From contig NC_065911.1 of the NCBI RefSeq assembly GCF_905147045.1, positions 9,672,001 through 9,736,000 on the forward strand: a stretch of 64,000 bases of DNA. The letters run 5' to 3'. Positions within the stretch are counted from its first letter, which is position 1. Each line of letters begins with the position of its first letter. Source of the stretch: Nymphalis io (lineage: Eukaryota > Arthropoda > Insecta > Lepidoptera > Nymphalidae). Shown piece after piece: positions 1 through 13,460 of this stretch. The translations under genes and the position numbers were made by a program. The notes under the pieces were generated by a model. That model saw only the letters and a program-made list of their open reading frames with translations. It had not been told where the DNA came from and did no database searches.

Positions 1-119
1 TATATGCAAATTGAAAACGTAACGACTTCATATTAAAAACATATATTACAAACTAATAGATGTATTCTTTGTTCTAAGTCGGACTTTAAGTCGAGGCAGG
101 TTTTCCAATTCTTTAACTA

Positions 120-300
120 TTTGAACCTGCCTCACTGCGACGAAGCCAATGAACCGATTGTAATGAAATTTGACGTAGATGTAGCTTGGGACCTGGACAT
201 AGGTAACATCAATTACGGATTAGCGAGTAAAAATGGTAGGGAAAACAAAATCGGAAACGGACGAAATCTCCGAGGAACGGCTTATTTAATTTATTAGATT
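120..300 (+). mobile_element. Helitron-like repeat fragment
   Basis: Contains AATGAACCGATTGTAATGAA and GTAGCTTGGGACCTGGACAT. The 'gaaccgatt-taatgaaat' phrase is typical of the end sequences of a very common lepidopteran repeat that I recall as Helitron-derived. A similar block occurs at 52900-53060. No autonomous coding part is seen. Confidence 0.35.
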
Positions 301-362
301 TTAATTGTTTTAACTACATTTAAGGCGTTTGATAAAAACATTCCTAGTGTTCACTTTATATA

Positions 363-560
363 ACAACTAGCTGACCCGGCAGACGTCGTCCTACCATACA
401 GACATATTTTCATTTGGTGACATATCGACAGCACCGCCACCTACCGTGTCCAATTGAGTTTTCAAACCATTCAGGAACCCATTGAAATATACACACAAAT
501 TTTCACCTAAATCGTTCCAGCCGCTTAGGAGGAGTTAGATGACAAACACACGTACAGAAA
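363..560 (+). mobile_element. Helitron-like repeat fragment (GACCCGGCAGACGTCG type)
   Basis: Starts with CTAGCTGACCCGGCAGACGT and contains AATCGTTCCAGCCGCTTAGG, phrases I recognise from high-copy lepidopteran interspersed repeats usually assigned to non-autonomous Helitrons. Truncated, with no open frame. Family assignment is from memory. Confidence 0.4.
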
Positions 561-1750
561 TAATTATATACATAAGTACATATATAAATATTGAAAAAGT
601 TGATAAAAGTAAAGCAATATGCCTGCCTGTAAATGTCGCTGCTGTTTTGTCTTGAGAAGTTTTAATGTCACGCTGCTTAATTACTGTATTTTGGATACTT
701 TATCTTTTAAAAGTTGATGATTAAAATTACTCTGGTCTTATATAATATGTAAAATTTATTATAAATCACTCTTTGTATGTAAGCTACAGGCATCGAATGT
801 GAATATTCCAAGAAGCTTAACGTCTACTTTGTAAAACTCCTGGTGTATAACCGGTAAACATTACTCGGTATTATATCAGATATTATACAACTGTTTAAAA
901 TTCTGAAAACTCTTAGACGTCGGCTGTAGTTTCATTATTTATTCCTTTTCCTAGAAGTTTCAACTACGCTAAGCTACAATGAAAATATAGAAGAAAATAC
1001 ATGAATATCTTCATCACGGAGAGGTAAAAAATACATATTTAAATGACAATAAAAAAATATAGCATGCTAAAAATACAATCTATATATTTTGCATTTAGTT
1101 AGAAGGTAGACGAAAAAAGCACATAGCATTGTAGATGTTATCCCCTTTTCTACTTTCTTCTTTCTTTTCCAGTTTGCGTGTTCCCCTCGCTCTCTATTCC
1201 TACTCTCAAAATCTCTTGGGACGAAATGACCAGAAATATTTTATCGACAGATAAATCCTATAAAATTAAATTTACATATATAAATAAAATAAATTTATTA
1301 AATAGTTTAACGAACCCACGATCTCGGGATCTGCGACTTTCTTATCTATCAATTTCTCTAATTGTTGTGTAAGATAATTAAGAATGTTCGAGTAGATGTA
1401 ACAAAACTAATTAACCGTTTAACAATGTAAAATAAATACTATTTAACTTAGACGTCGTTTACGTTCCCTCGTTTTCTCCGTTACTCATAACAAGAGACGT
1501 CAGTTGAATAAATTTATCTCTGAAATAAAATTTTAGTAGAAGACAAACGCAAGAATAAATAACTAGAATTATAATTTCAATGATAACTCGTGGTCTCCGC
1601 TGTGAAGTTTTTGCTATAAGACGGCAACAGCGATAGAATTTCCAAGTTTATGATATTAATTATGATAATGTTAATTGTGGAGGAAATAATAGAACAGTAT
1701 TTAACTCTCATATATTAGCTTAGATTGTACATTTAAGCTCGATGTATACG
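561..1750. other. No recognised feature
   Basis: AT-rich sequence. A 64-codon open frame at 1178-1372 has no recognisable motif and lacks coding-like composition. Confidence 0.5.
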
Positions 1751-1755
1751 CATAA

Positions 1756-1870
1756 GAGCCGAGATGACCCGATGGTTAGACGACGTGAATCTTAATTGAA
1801 TATCACTGAAGATACTGCGTAACGTCAAATTCGATGCTCGGCACCGTACAGCGAGTTCAAATACACAACT
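1756..1870 (+). mobile_element. Degenerate tRNA-derived SINE head (family B)
   Basis: GCCGAGATGACCCGATGGTT followed by GACGTGAATCTTAA resembles the tRNA-like head of SINE family B (better copies at 39931, 62775). Strongly decayed and truncated. Confidence 0.45.
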
Positions 1871-2879
1871 TCAATTGCCGTTATATTCTGTTTATAATTG
1901 TACTGTGAAGGAAATTAAAACCCATAACATTATTAGAATAACATCAAAACCCGGCAGACCAGGTATAGCAATGGTAACGGCAAGTTTTTATTGAACGCTT
2001 AGATGTATTTATTTCGCAGCGCTATTATTTTGGCAAGTTAAAATAAAGTGGGAAAAACTTTTCTATGACAAAAATACATAGATATGCCAAAGTGTTTTAA
2101 TTTCAAACAGATATACAAAAAATAAACATGTTTATAAGTATAGAGATATGTATAAAAAATAGCTGCTTCTTATTAAAAATAAACAGTATATTATCGCATT
2201 TCAAAAATCCTTGCGATTGTGAGGGCGAGTGGCTCACGTTTATAATGTTTGAACCGCAGCATGTAAATTTGAATAACATTTAATGATAATTATATGTTGT
2301 GGTGAGCCTTTTTTCTGATGAATAATTTTGACAACATATTTCTGATAATTTAAACGTATAATTTTATATCAAACCAATAGTGAATAGTTTAGAGGACGAG
2401 ATGTCTTAATTTAAATATATTTTTGGTAAAGGTTAAATAATTTATTGTATATATAAATATGTATATAATTACCTCAAAAATGATCTCACGGCTTATTGAT
2501 TAATTGCTCCTTTGTCAACTCCATCGTTAATTTATAGGATTGGACAAAATCGTGGCGGATGCTGTCTGGAGATCGAGATAGGAATCAATCAATCTATCAA
2601 GGGGAAGGCTCACCAAGGTCTCGAGAGTGTGTGAAATATCTGGCAATGCGGTCGTATTTCACATGCTTTTTTATCTTCTCACAGCATGTGTCTAATCTTG
2701 CAGCTAATGAAGTTGTGATGTTCTGATGACAATACAAACTGTTATACTTAATTGTATACAGAGATGTTTATAATTTTTTATTAAAATATACTAGGCACCT
2801 CTTATTTTTCTCTATTAGGGCGTGAAGATCGTGGTACAATAGTACATGACGGGTCTCGATATATATGCTCCTTAAATTT

Positions 2880-3430
2880 AAATAGCTCGGGCAACAACAA
2901 CACCGAAGGCTTTATTTAGCTTCATTGTCTTTGTTTTACGGCTACAGATCATTAAGGGTGTGTTAGCCCGCCTGCGCTTACTCACCCACCGGCTATTTCA
3001 CCACCAAACTTCAATGTTGACACACACACAACGTTGACAGTGCCACAGTGACCTACTCGACCAACTAAATAATAAGTAAAAAGTCTAATGTGATAGTAGT
3101 GACAGTTATAACAGAATCAATAACCGGTATTTCGAAAGCATCTATCAAACTAAAGCATTTGCACTTATCGTTTAATTGAAATGTTAATAATTAATTACTC
3201 AGCGGGCGACTGGAAATGAAGTTTGAGTAATAATTAGTTGCTAAGTTAGTGGCGGTTGACTATATCTTCAAGTTTAGTTAGAGCTATTAGTTAACGTCGG
3301 TGCCGTGCGTGTTACGTACACACTCGTATGAGCTGTATGTACATATGTACCTGCACCGTACGTCGCTGACGTATTGCCGCTACACGAACGAGTATGTTGA
3401 GATGGAAATTCGTGAATTGGTTTTGTATGT
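2880..3430. promoter_or_regulatory. Conserved-looking non-coding block, possible enhancer or promoter
   Basis: Higher-complexity sequence than its surroundings, with several homeodomain-type TAATTA/ATTA cores (3187-3240), a GATA-like CTTATCG, direct copies of TTGACA with CA-repeats near 3015-3040, and near-palindromic GTACATATGTAC (3339-3350). The open frame at 3300-3638 shows no protein motif. Function is inference only. Confidence 0.25.
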
Positions 3431-3726
3431 TCGAACCCTTTCAAGAATTCCATTCGATAAATGTTTTGTATTTTTTTTAGGGTTGTTTAGAATGGATGCC
3501 TTTTATAACATTTTTTATTTCATTTGCAAAAATCGAAATGATTTTCGCTTTATAGGATTCGCTTTTAGCTTTTGGAATAAATTTTTTAACGAATTTATAT
3601 TTTCTGAATACAAGATTATAATATATATGATAAAATAGCTCGACGTTAATATTTTTTAACTTGAATGCTACTACCCAGTTTATTGCCGGTAAACACAGTA
3701 GTTACTTTTTTATATCAATAAAAAAA

Positions 3727-3910
3727 ATATATATCTATACTTACTAATGTTATAAATACGAATGTAGCTCTTTACGTTTGTTACACTTTAAAGACAAAAC
3801 TGCTGAACCGATTTTAATGAAAATGTAATATTAAAGGAGATTAAACACTAAGGATATAGGCTAGTTTTTACCTAACACTTTACAACAAAACAAAACGCGG
3901 GTGAAAATAG
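3727..3910 (+). mobile_element. Helitron-like repeat fragment
   Basis: ACTTACTAATGTTATAAATA with CTGCTGAACCGATTTTAATG and the terminal AAAACGCGGGTGAAAATAGT are characteristic phrases of a high-copy lepidopteran repeat, probably a non-autonomous Helitron. A related decayed copy lies at 4105-4230. Confidence 0.45.
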
Positions 3911-3926
3911 TATTTTTTCATTTATT

Positions 3927-4075
3927 AATTAGGAAGTCAACGTTATATATTAAGAAAAACATTGGTTTATTGCTTATATAAAAACATTGTAACAAAATAT
4001 GTATCAATTATATACTATATGTATATGTAACAATTATATACTATATGTATATGTAACAATTATATACTAACTTAA
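3927..4075. repeat. Interspersed repeat, also present at 27862-27990, with internal tandem
   Basis: The block from CAACGTTATATATTAAGAAA through ACATTGTAACAAAATATGTA recurs with substitutions at 27890-27965. Here it ends in 2.6 copies of a 26-bp unit (4005-4030, 4031-4056, partial to about 4071). The 27-kb copy has only one related unit, so the tandem arose locally. Confidence 0.6.
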
Positions 4076-4104
4076 CAATCAAATAAAAAAATCTGTAATT
4101 GTCG

Positions 4105-4230
4105 AAAAAATTAGTAATATTATAAATGCGAAAGTTTGTGGAGATGAATAGACGGATCGTGTTACACTTTCACAGAAAAACTACAGAGCGGATTCGTCCG
4201 AAATATCCATTGCTCAGCCGCGTAAGCTAA
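4105..4230 (+). mobile_element. Decayed Helitron-like repeat fragment
   Basis: AATATTATAAATGCGAAAGT followed by a TTACACTTTCAC motif and AAAAACTACAGAGCGGATT; the same phrase order as the copy at 3727 and as common lepidopteran repeats. Confidence 0.4.
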
Positions 4231-5202
4231 TACGATTATATTTATATGTCCTTTATGAACATCAACGAACACCAACTCCAAGCTCTTCTAAAATGTATAA
4301 ATCATGTCAGTATAATAAACCTTATATACTAAAAAAAAATAAACATTAGTTTTAATTGTAGTTATAGATAAATGTAAAATGGTCTTCTCGCTATTTGCGG
4401 TGGTAATTGAAACGTAATAGAATCCTGGAAAATGACAATTCAGTAGAGCGCCAACTCGAACAAAGTATATTTCCTGTTCTGTGAGTAAACATTTGTTGAA
4501 TGTAATATCTCGTGTATTATTTTTGGATTAAATATTGTCTCTACATTGTTTTATTGCGATATCAGGTTTGTTTTCAAGAGACAAGTCTTTGTAAATTTTG
4601 TTTCATAGATTGGTATAAAAACATTTATCACTATTTACCTGATCAAATATATATATATAGCAGCTTTCTAATTTTGTCAGGTCTTTTCTTATTTTGTCTT
4701 GATGTATTTGTTATCAGTGAGAACTGGGAACATTTAGCAGCAATTAGAACAGCAATAGTAACTATCCAAGGATGGACTTATCTCGTCGGCTGACACGTGA
4801 AACGGGTTACTTTCAGGTACCGCTATGTTTGCCTGACTCCTTTTGTTTTGATTTTTTTAAGAAAAATCTTCCTCTCTTTTTTTAACTAATAACCTTTTTA
4901 AACAGTTTGTTTTTATATGTAACGAGGATAAAAGCAACGTATGAAAAACCAATACCTGGCTATAACTCGATCAACGCCGTTTCAGCTTGAAAATACTCCG
5001 TCGGAACCTCTTTTATTACATGTCGGAGTTTGCAATCAATTTTCCTTTAACACGTTAGCATCGTTTTTCATCTAATTTTCTCTCACGTCAACCCTCAAAT
5101 GTCGTTTCCATAGACTGCTATAATGTGTCACGCTTTATACGCTATATATGACTTTATGACAGACGAATGAGCAATGTCATAGACATAGGTATATATATAT
5201 TA

Positions 5203-5253
5203 TAAGGTTAATTCTTTGACAAATATATATATATTGTCAAAGAATTAACCTTA
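5203..5253. repeat. Compact inverted repeat, 20-bp arms
   Basis: TAAGGTTAATTCTTTGACAA is perfectly inverted after an 11-nt TA-repeat centre. One of a series of similar fold-back structures in the window. Confidence 0.85.
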
Positions 5254-6860
5254 GTGCTTAACACTAAGTATTTACCTCGTGCAATGTCTATAACTGCAGA
5301 CATATAACATTTTCAAGTAGTTTTAACATGTATGTGTCACTCATGGTCAAGTCTCTTCGTCTATTGGGAAAGTTTGTAATTTATTCCTCATCGCTGTTTC
5401 ACTGTTGTTTGGTGAATAAACGATCTTCCGACATATAAAGATTTATTAATGATTTTTTGAACACCACAAGACCAATTATAAATACAAATGAAGCACATAA
5501 ATATTTCTTCTTACTTTTGAAGAATAGAATGCTATGCTACCTTCGGCTAAATTGGATTATTCAAGTAAAAGTAACTGATTGTCAGACCCTCCATATGTTT
5601 TAATTTTCCTCAATTAATCCGCATTGTTCAAGGTTCCCATGTAACGGTTTATTAAATTTCCGAAGTAAGCGCGTTCTATCCTGTCTAAGGATAATGAAAT
5701 TAATGTAAGGTCGATGACTACGATATATTCGATTCTAATCCGTTTTCTGCTTATTTTTCTTACGCCTTTACTAAATTCCATTTTGAGTTCATATATTGAA
5801 CCTTAAAAAGATTCAATGTATATGTTTTCATAGTAAATGGCGATTATTATTAAGAAACTGTTGATGTGTTTTCCATTTTCGAAATGGCCTCTTAAGATCC
5901 TTACTTTTCTCAAAATATATTCCCAGATAAGCAGATTTTCTGACAATGTTTTTTTTTCACAAAACGTGAAATTGGTTTGTAAATTGATTCAACGAGCAAG
6001 ATCATGCTTAAATGTTTTTATCTTTAACACAACGTGAAGAAGTAAAATGTACTCGTGACTAGGTATAAAAGTATTAACACGTAGCTATTACTTGATATTA
6101 ACGCTTTTTTTATTTCAAAAGGATATAGTACTTAAAAATATTTAAAAGATGTAAGATAATATGTCATGATATCAGTAAGTTTATGCGTGCTGAATTAGCC
6201 TTTAGGCGGGGCATATAATATGTTTTTATTTTTTATTTTATATATAAGTTACCTATAAGACTATGTTAATATGGTATGCAACGTTGGCTTCCTATTAAAA
6301 TAAATAAATAAATTTAAAAGGTGTTTATTTGCCGTTTCTTGTTTGTTTTGCTTATATATATTTGTATGTAAAGAGCAGCCCCTACGGATACTTCTCAAAG
6401 TCAATCACCCTCGATAAAAACTTTACGTAGATCTAACAAAAAAGTTTTGGTAAAAATCCGATTGAAACGTGATTTTAGCATAGGATTTTCGTAAAGGTCA
6501 AAAAACGGCAAATAAAATATTGAAGTCACGCTTGCCACATTGCTATGACCATATTAAAGATTCACAAGATTTTATTTTATTTTAGATTTATATCCAAGAT
6601 ACATTAGTGAAATCGCCACTTGACGTTAATGAATTTTAATTACGATGTAAATTCAAAATGGAAGAGACATTTGAAATTATTGGCGCCCAAAATGGGGCAA
6701 ATTATTAACTAATTTCAAATTCCAACGTATTAACAATCAGAATTCCACTGGTATTTGTATCTAAGCTAAGTTTATAAGCTAAGCCTTGAGATGCCCATTA
6801 AGACGACGTAAAGTCAACCGCAGGCGGCTAAACTAAATCGACACACAAATGTAATTCAGC

Positions 6861-6885
6861 AAGATGGCGGCCGTAATGGCGGCCT
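6861..6885. promoter_or_regulatory. YY1/Pho-like motif pair
   Basis: AAGATGGCGGC followed 4 bp later by AATGGCGGCC, two copies of the GCCAT-core motif recognised by YY1/Pleiohomeotic, in otherwise AT-rich sequence. Confidence 0.3.
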
Positions 6886-9800
6886 AATGGCACATGTAAC
6901 GGTGCTGTAAATAATTTCAGATGTGAGGGAATCGTGGGAATATGTTGCTTCGAGTCGTAAGGAAAATAAATTTGTTGAAATGTCGACTGTAGCCGTAATA
7001 ATATACGCATACGACGTGTTAGTACATGAAACGAACGTATGAAAGCATGTCTATATTGTGTCACGCACAGGAGCACGACTTGAAACAATAATGTTCTTTT
7101 ATGTTTTATAACATCATTGGCGCTTGTATTAAAAATGAAAATACTCTACGTATTCCTTTTCTCTTAAAAAGCTGTCAAAGGAATATGTGAATTATAACAG
7201 CACTTTTAATACGAACTCCAAAATTTCTCTTTCTGCATAAGATTTATACACGAGAACAAAAAGTTACTTTGAGCGTGACTCCCAAAAGTGTAATGAAACT
7301 ACATGGATATTACATAGCGGACTTAAACCGGCCAGAGTAAACCAGCAGTAATTAAAGTCGCCATACTTTTTGTTAGTTAGTTCTTCTTTCAAAAAAAAGG
7401 GGGCATTTTATTTTCGTATTAAAGCAAAGCTTAAACATTGTGCAGTACGTAAGTATGAAGAATGTGTATAATTTTGCCTTTCAATTATTTAAAAAAGATA
7501 AACATTATATTTAAATTAAAAGGTCCAATTATTTGATGAAAATTATCGCATAAGTAACGTTCTTTTATCGTGCGCTAATATTTCTATTTATTTTTTAATA
7601 ATAACGGATCGTTCTATACGAGCGTTTCACGTAGATTATTTTATATGCAGATCTTCTTATCATTTATCTTTTATGGATATGAAAAATTCAGGCAGACGGA
7701 AACATCCTTCAGCTTAAAATATTTTTAATATGACTTCAATAGACAGTCCAATCTCTACAGTTTTGGATTTTTTTTATCGTATTATTCAATTAGATCAAAA
7801 AATGCAAAAAAGTACTGGTTCTTTTACAACGTCATCTCCGCTCGGCCGCTTTAAGAATCTTTAGTCTATTCCGATGGTGAAGAACGCAGTACGAGCTCCA
7901 TTCCTTACTAATTGATGACGTCCATTGACATCGCCGATATTTCCCCTCGTGATAAAACGAATTTATTTCCCCAATAAAGATTCGGATTATTTTCTCCGAC
8001 TGCTTCTTTTCGTTTTATTTGTATTTGATTGAGTGTTCGCTTTTGTTTGCAGTTATTTGATCGTTAAAAGATAATGGTTTCATTTAATGTGTATCGTAAT
8101 TAGCAGATAATTATACCGATATCATTTTATTATATTTTAAGTTCTAGTTAATATTCTATACATAGGACTTAGTAGATTAACTTAGAAGTCAAAGTCAACT
8201 GGTACTGCTTTCGAATGAAAATACAATTTTTTAAGTTCTTTAGAAACTCACCATGATAAGGCTGTCTTTGAAAGATTGAATTATTGAGATACTAAGACAT
8301 GGGTATCCGTCAATCTTCATTGAAATAGTTCAATCGTTTTTTATACTTTTTCTTAATTATATAAGAGGTTTTTTACTAGCATTGTCACATGTAATAATTG
8401 AATATTACTAAGTAAGATATCGCTATAATACATCTATTTTGCCTGAAAGAGATCACTGTAAGTGATAAGGCCGTCTTTGCATATTTTATGATCGAGCTGA
8501 TCTTGTTTAATATATCGTGAGCAATTAAGACTGAAAAAGTAAATAAATAGTTCTATTTTATAATATACTTCTCCATAGTTGAGGTTGAATAGTTTTTCAA
8601 TTAAACTTTTCAATAGATTGCTATACAGTTTTTATTTCATAAAACTGTTCCACGTTGACAATAGAATCTATCAACGCATTTTAAATGACATTCAAAACAA
8701 ATTTGATCAATATATTTTAAGACTGAGGATTTTCTCATAAATATTATGCAGCGAAAAATTTAGCAAGTAACGTGGTTTCATTTTGCTTAATTTATTTCTT
8801 GTTTTGGTAATCAACTAGTCACGTACATTTAATTAATCAAAAAACGGAGCGTGAAATATAAAGAGAATCGATAAATACGAACATACTTGTTTAAATTAAG
8901 TACAGAAGCGTGAATACTTTGCCGCTCGCATACGAAATTTATCTTTCAGAATGTTTCTTTGACTGACTGTCCTTACCGTCTTAGGACAATTCAACATAAA
9001 AATAGACTAAACAGCGTCTTAGTTTAAATAGGTGAAGTTTTGGATTTGATTGATATCATACAAGAATTTCATAATGTTCGTAATAATTATGTAGAAAAAC
9101 GCTAAAGGTTGTAGAGGTAAATAGCCTTGTGTAAAGATTAGTAACCTGTTGGATCTAGATTGAAGTCATGAACAAATCTTGGCAAAGTGCCGAGGAAATA
9201 ATAGGACGAAGTAGACAGTATTTGCTCGGTTCCAAATATGCTCAAACATCAATGCCAAATTTTTTTCGTCGATGGGCTTAATTTATAACCAAAATAACTA
9301 CATATAAAACTTTTTGGCAGGAGCTGGCACTAATTGTCTCGGTTACTCGATTAACTGGACTGTACTTCCTACTAATTCTGTTTTAGATGAAAAAAAATCT
9401 GGGAAATTAAATTGTTAGCTGAAAATATATATAATTAGTTTTTTAATATTTAAGCATATACCGTGACCGTTGCTTTATTGACGTTTGGCCGTGGATCGAT
9501 CTCTAACCTAATATCTACGACGAATGTATTTAATTTGATTCGAATTGATTAACATCGTCTATCTTCGCCCCCTGACATTATCTATTCATTAGTGTATTTT
9601 ATGTTTTCTACAAACTAATTCATCAGCTTGTAACATGTAACTTATCAATCGAGCTTTATCTTTCAATTCATTACGTAAGTAATTATTTATAAAATTATTA
9701 TTTTATTCTTTTAAATATAGATAAAACTGGTATCCATTTACTCAGTGAAACATCAAACCCTATTATAATTTAATAAAGAGAATATATTTATTAGGTAACT

Positions 9801-10784
9801 TCTGAAAATAGTAATAGAAGCTCCAACGATATAAAATTGGATAGTAAAGTTGAGTTTAAAGCAAAAGTTTCGTCTGGGAAATTTTATAGTTTCGAAAGTG
9901 CACGAGTCTGTCTGGACATTACCAGATTTGGCCGTAAGTCATGTCGTATTCATCGGTTTGTTCTTAGTTCTTTTACTTGTTTACAATGTCTCAAGTTTTG
10001 CGGTTATATTGCAATTGCGAATATTGTACGGTCGTGTACAAGTTTGTGGTAGTTCTGCAAAGTTCGCTAGTTCTCTGAGATTGTTTGCTGCACTGTATAT
10101 ATCGTTTGTCCGTTTTATTTCTTTATTAGATTGCTATACTTTTCCTTAAACTGTATATTTAGACTTTATAGCGTTTTTTTTATTATGGTATCATTAAAAT
10201 AATTTATATAAAACATAGAATTAATTATAGGAAATGCACCGTACCAATTACTATTTTTATTTCATAATAATACGAACAACAATGATAAAGATAAAGCAAG
10301 AAGTTGAGGTTATCACATATACCTTATATTTCCGGAAGATAATTACAGCATTTGTTATGAAATTCCATTAGTCAAAGTTTCTTGAATCAAAAGTTATAAA
10401 GCAGAAAATGATACTAAGAACTCGACTGACCCACTAAAGTAATTGCAAGCAGACCGAATCGCTAGTTACAAAACTACCTTTCATCTTGTTTCCTGAAATG
10501 AAAATATAGCAATATAAACTTTATTCTCTTAACAATAAGTACCATCCTTTCAAGGAGTGAAAGCTCTTAACATCGCTTTTATATCAACATTATGTAAACT
10601 AAGCCAGTTTTCTACTTTCCTGCGTGATTGGATGCGACTCGGACGTACAAAAATTACAAGTACGCTTTGAATTTGGTGAAGAAATATAACAAAAATAAAT
10701 TAAAGTATTTTTAAGATACTCTTGAAACTGTCTCTAGTTCTATTTAGAAATATCGCCATATTGATGATTTCCAAAATATTATTA

Positions 10785-11165
10785 ACTGCCTCGATGGTCT
10801 AGTGGCTTGATGTAAGGCCGCAGACCCGGAGGTCCTGGATTCAATTCCCAGGTCGGGCCAATAAACAATTATTAGGTTTTTCTGTCAGAAAATTCTCAGT
10901 AGCAGCTCGAAGTCTGGAACTTGGAATTGTGTTCACTCCCGTGTCTCGGAAAGCACGTACAGCCGTGGTCCTGCGCCTGAACTCTTTCCTGTCATGTCGG
11001 ATTGCCGTCCCATCGGATAATGAGAGTTATTGAATAGAGAGTGCACCTGTGTTTGCGCACACACTTGTGCACTATAATATCTCCTGCGCAGTTGGCTAAT
11101 CTCTCTTGAGATCCGAGAGGCCGCCGTGGCCGAAATCGGTCCGGAGGACATTATTATTATCATGT
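10785..11165 (+). mobile_element. tRNA-derived SINE, family C, near full length
   Basis: tRNA-like head with A-box-like GATGGTCTAGTGGC and B-box-like GGATTCAATTCCC, then a body with CACTCCCGTGTCTCGGAAAG, GTGCACCTGTG, CCTGCGCAGTTGGCTAATCT and GCCGCCGTGGCCGAAATCGG, and a (ATT)n-like tail. Partial copies recur at 13339, 23434, 28308, 34080, 34575, 47915, 50000, 60190 and 62185. It is not a real tRNA gene: the cloverleaf is degenerate and the element continues for 300 bp. Confidence 0.8.
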
Positions 11166-11169
11166 TGTT

Positions 11170-13335
11170 ATTCAGATATTGCAGGCAAGACAAAAAATGT
11201 TTCTTGTAAATGTTTATTTTTTAATATTTCGGTTATTACCAAATAATTATTTAGTTGGTAATACCAAACTAAATCCAAATTTAAAATTCTTACTCTGAAT
11301 AAGATATATTCCTAAATTAGTCAAATACCTGATTATAAATTAATTTAAATTTGACCAAACAATCATTTTATTTAAAATACTTTACCTACTAAATCGATGA
11401 TTGTAATATCGTTAATAATAACGATAATATAAAACCGGTCAATAATACTCAATAGTTATCATCATATTAACTATACGACGATTCCGTACAATTTTTGATA
11501 GCTGTGCTGCGAATAAAATTTAAAACGTTAAACAATATAAAACATAAAATTTAAGCGTAATAATCAGAAACGACTACAGAACTGGTTATTCTGTTAAGTG
11601 AGAGAAAAAAACCTTTTCAATTACAAAAGCTTTAGAATCCATCGACTTCATTATTTTTGGTTGTATTTTTTTTTCCGTAATAACCTGTTTCTTTCCACTT
11701 ATGTAGAAATAGTTTCCCTTGTGTAAATGTAGAGAAATGCTTGGCGCGTAATCTGCTAGCTATATTGTCGGATATACACCTTTCAGAGTTTCTAGAACAC
11801 ATTACTTTTTTCCAAAAAAATATTGTAAATTATTGTTCTATTTAAAAGAGCATCAGATTAAGTGTCATTGTATTAAAGTCAAATAGTAATCGATTTAAGG
11901 AGATACACGAACATCTCGGAAAAACATGTGTAATATGTTTTTATATGAAAATAACATAACATTTCTAAGATATATCTCCGGTATATATCTAAAATCTAAT
12001 TTTATATCATAAACATATCAAAACAATTAAGTCAACCGAATACCAACAAATCGGGAAACGAGAAAAGAAAATGTAAATCATTGACAAGTTTAAAAGCATT
12101 TCCCTATACATCTTACTTACAATTTGTATTCTTTCTTTCTTCCGCACGTCTCCCCGTATTTCTTTGCACGTCTAACGTTGGTTGTTAGATGCCTAAAGCT
12201 TTTAGCATTAATCTTCTATAGTCGTCAATAAACATTTGTTTTATCTTGTAAAGCACAACGATCGTCCGCTTAAGTAAAAACACCACATACAATTTATTCA
12301 ATTTAGTAATGAAGCAATACATTCTTCGGCATAATTTTTCGGCACAGGAGATTTAACTATCAGTTTTTCAAAGAAAATTGATTGTACGTCTTCCTTACTA
12401 ATAAAAATAATTATTATTTAATGATAATAATATCAGATGTGATTCATCACAGTTTGTTGTCAAATTAATTAGAAACGTAAATATGAACAGTAAGAATATA
12501 ATCAATAATTCTAATATAAAAGAGGTGATTCTTTTAAAATTAAAAACACCATAAAACCGATGAAAAAGTCTGCACCTACACACAAATGCTGCCTACGTAT
12601 ATTTATGCGTCGTTTATACGTATAATTTTATGTTTATTCTGACTAACACCAAATGTTAACTTTTCTAGTTGAGAATGTTCTCGATTATTATATGGAACCT
12701 AAACAACATACTTCTAAACGTTGCTTTGCGGCTGTTTAATTAAAAATACATAATCAACAACATAGAACTTTTATATATTCTAAAAGGAAATCAACTAATA
12801 CAAACTATCCGCGCTTTTTTATTTATATACATTTAATTATATATCTTTAAATGTTATGCCTTATTTATACGTTGTTATTTTTGTAACATAATATTTAAAT
12901 TTACTATAAGCTAAGCTAAAAATATAGTAACGAATACCTTGCCCCATGAAGGAGATGGGAGAGATGAACGCCACTCTCATCTATATACCAGTAGTGACAT
13001 ACCAGCTGTTGATGAGGTCGTGTATTTTGACCTAAATGTCAAAATTTCTAAGCAGGCAGCAAGAAAGTACTCCATATTTTGTGATTTCTCTCCGCATCTT
13101 TGTCACACACTCTGAATCGCTGACGAGCGTGAAGTGGAGCGGTTTGCAGACAATGCTCGGCCGCCATTTGCAAATGAAACACTTACTTAAGATGGCGGCG
13201 CTCTCGACTCGAGATCTGAGAAAATAATGTCGCTTTTCATAAATTGCTGTTTTTCTTTTTGTGCTTACTTTTGAATATATGTACTGAAGGTTATCATTCG
13301 AAGTACATTTTGAGTTACATTCTAATATTTATTTT
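11170..13335. other. AT-rich non-coding stretch with possible promoter at its end
   Basis: No coding feature supported. Positions 12940-13230 are less AT-rich and hold GCCGCCATTTG and AAGATGGCGGCG (13156-13201), a head-to-head pair of YY1-like sites. The open frame at 13036-13227 has no recognisable motif. Confidence 0.45.
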
Positions 13336-13338
13336 CTT

Positions 13339-13460
13339 GTAATGTCCTCCTGAGCGATTTCGGTCATGAGGGCCATTTTCAAGGGAGACTCGCGAACTGC
13401 GCAGGAGATAATATAGTGCTAAAGTGTGTGCCACATAACATAAATGCACTCTCTATTACT
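13339..13460 (-). mobile_element. SINE family C fragment
   Basis: AATGTCCTCCTGAGCGATTT and CGAACTGCGCAGGAGATAAT are the reverse complement of the 3' half of the copy at 10785. 5' truncated. Confidence 0.65.

Larger units (their letters stand above)
4270..10780. other. AT-rich non-coding stretch
   Basis: No supportable gene. Short open frames (4512-4793, 5837-6037, 6828-7088 on minus, 9837-10149 in two frames) carry no motif. A hairpin lies at 5203-5253 and a YY1/Pho-like cluster at 6861-6885. If Cals starts upstream of the window, this is intron. Confidence 0.5.

Noticed and set aside
9837..10149. Two overlapping plus-strand frames with hydrophobic stretches
   Set aside because: Neither has a known motif or a coding-like composition, and hydrophobic runs are common in AT-rich frames.
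10785..10860. Functional tRNA gene
   Set aside because: A- and B-box motifs are present but the acceptor and D stems do not pair well and the sequence continues as a repeated 380-bp SINE. The same reasoning applies to the heads at 39939, 47191, 56579 and 62775.
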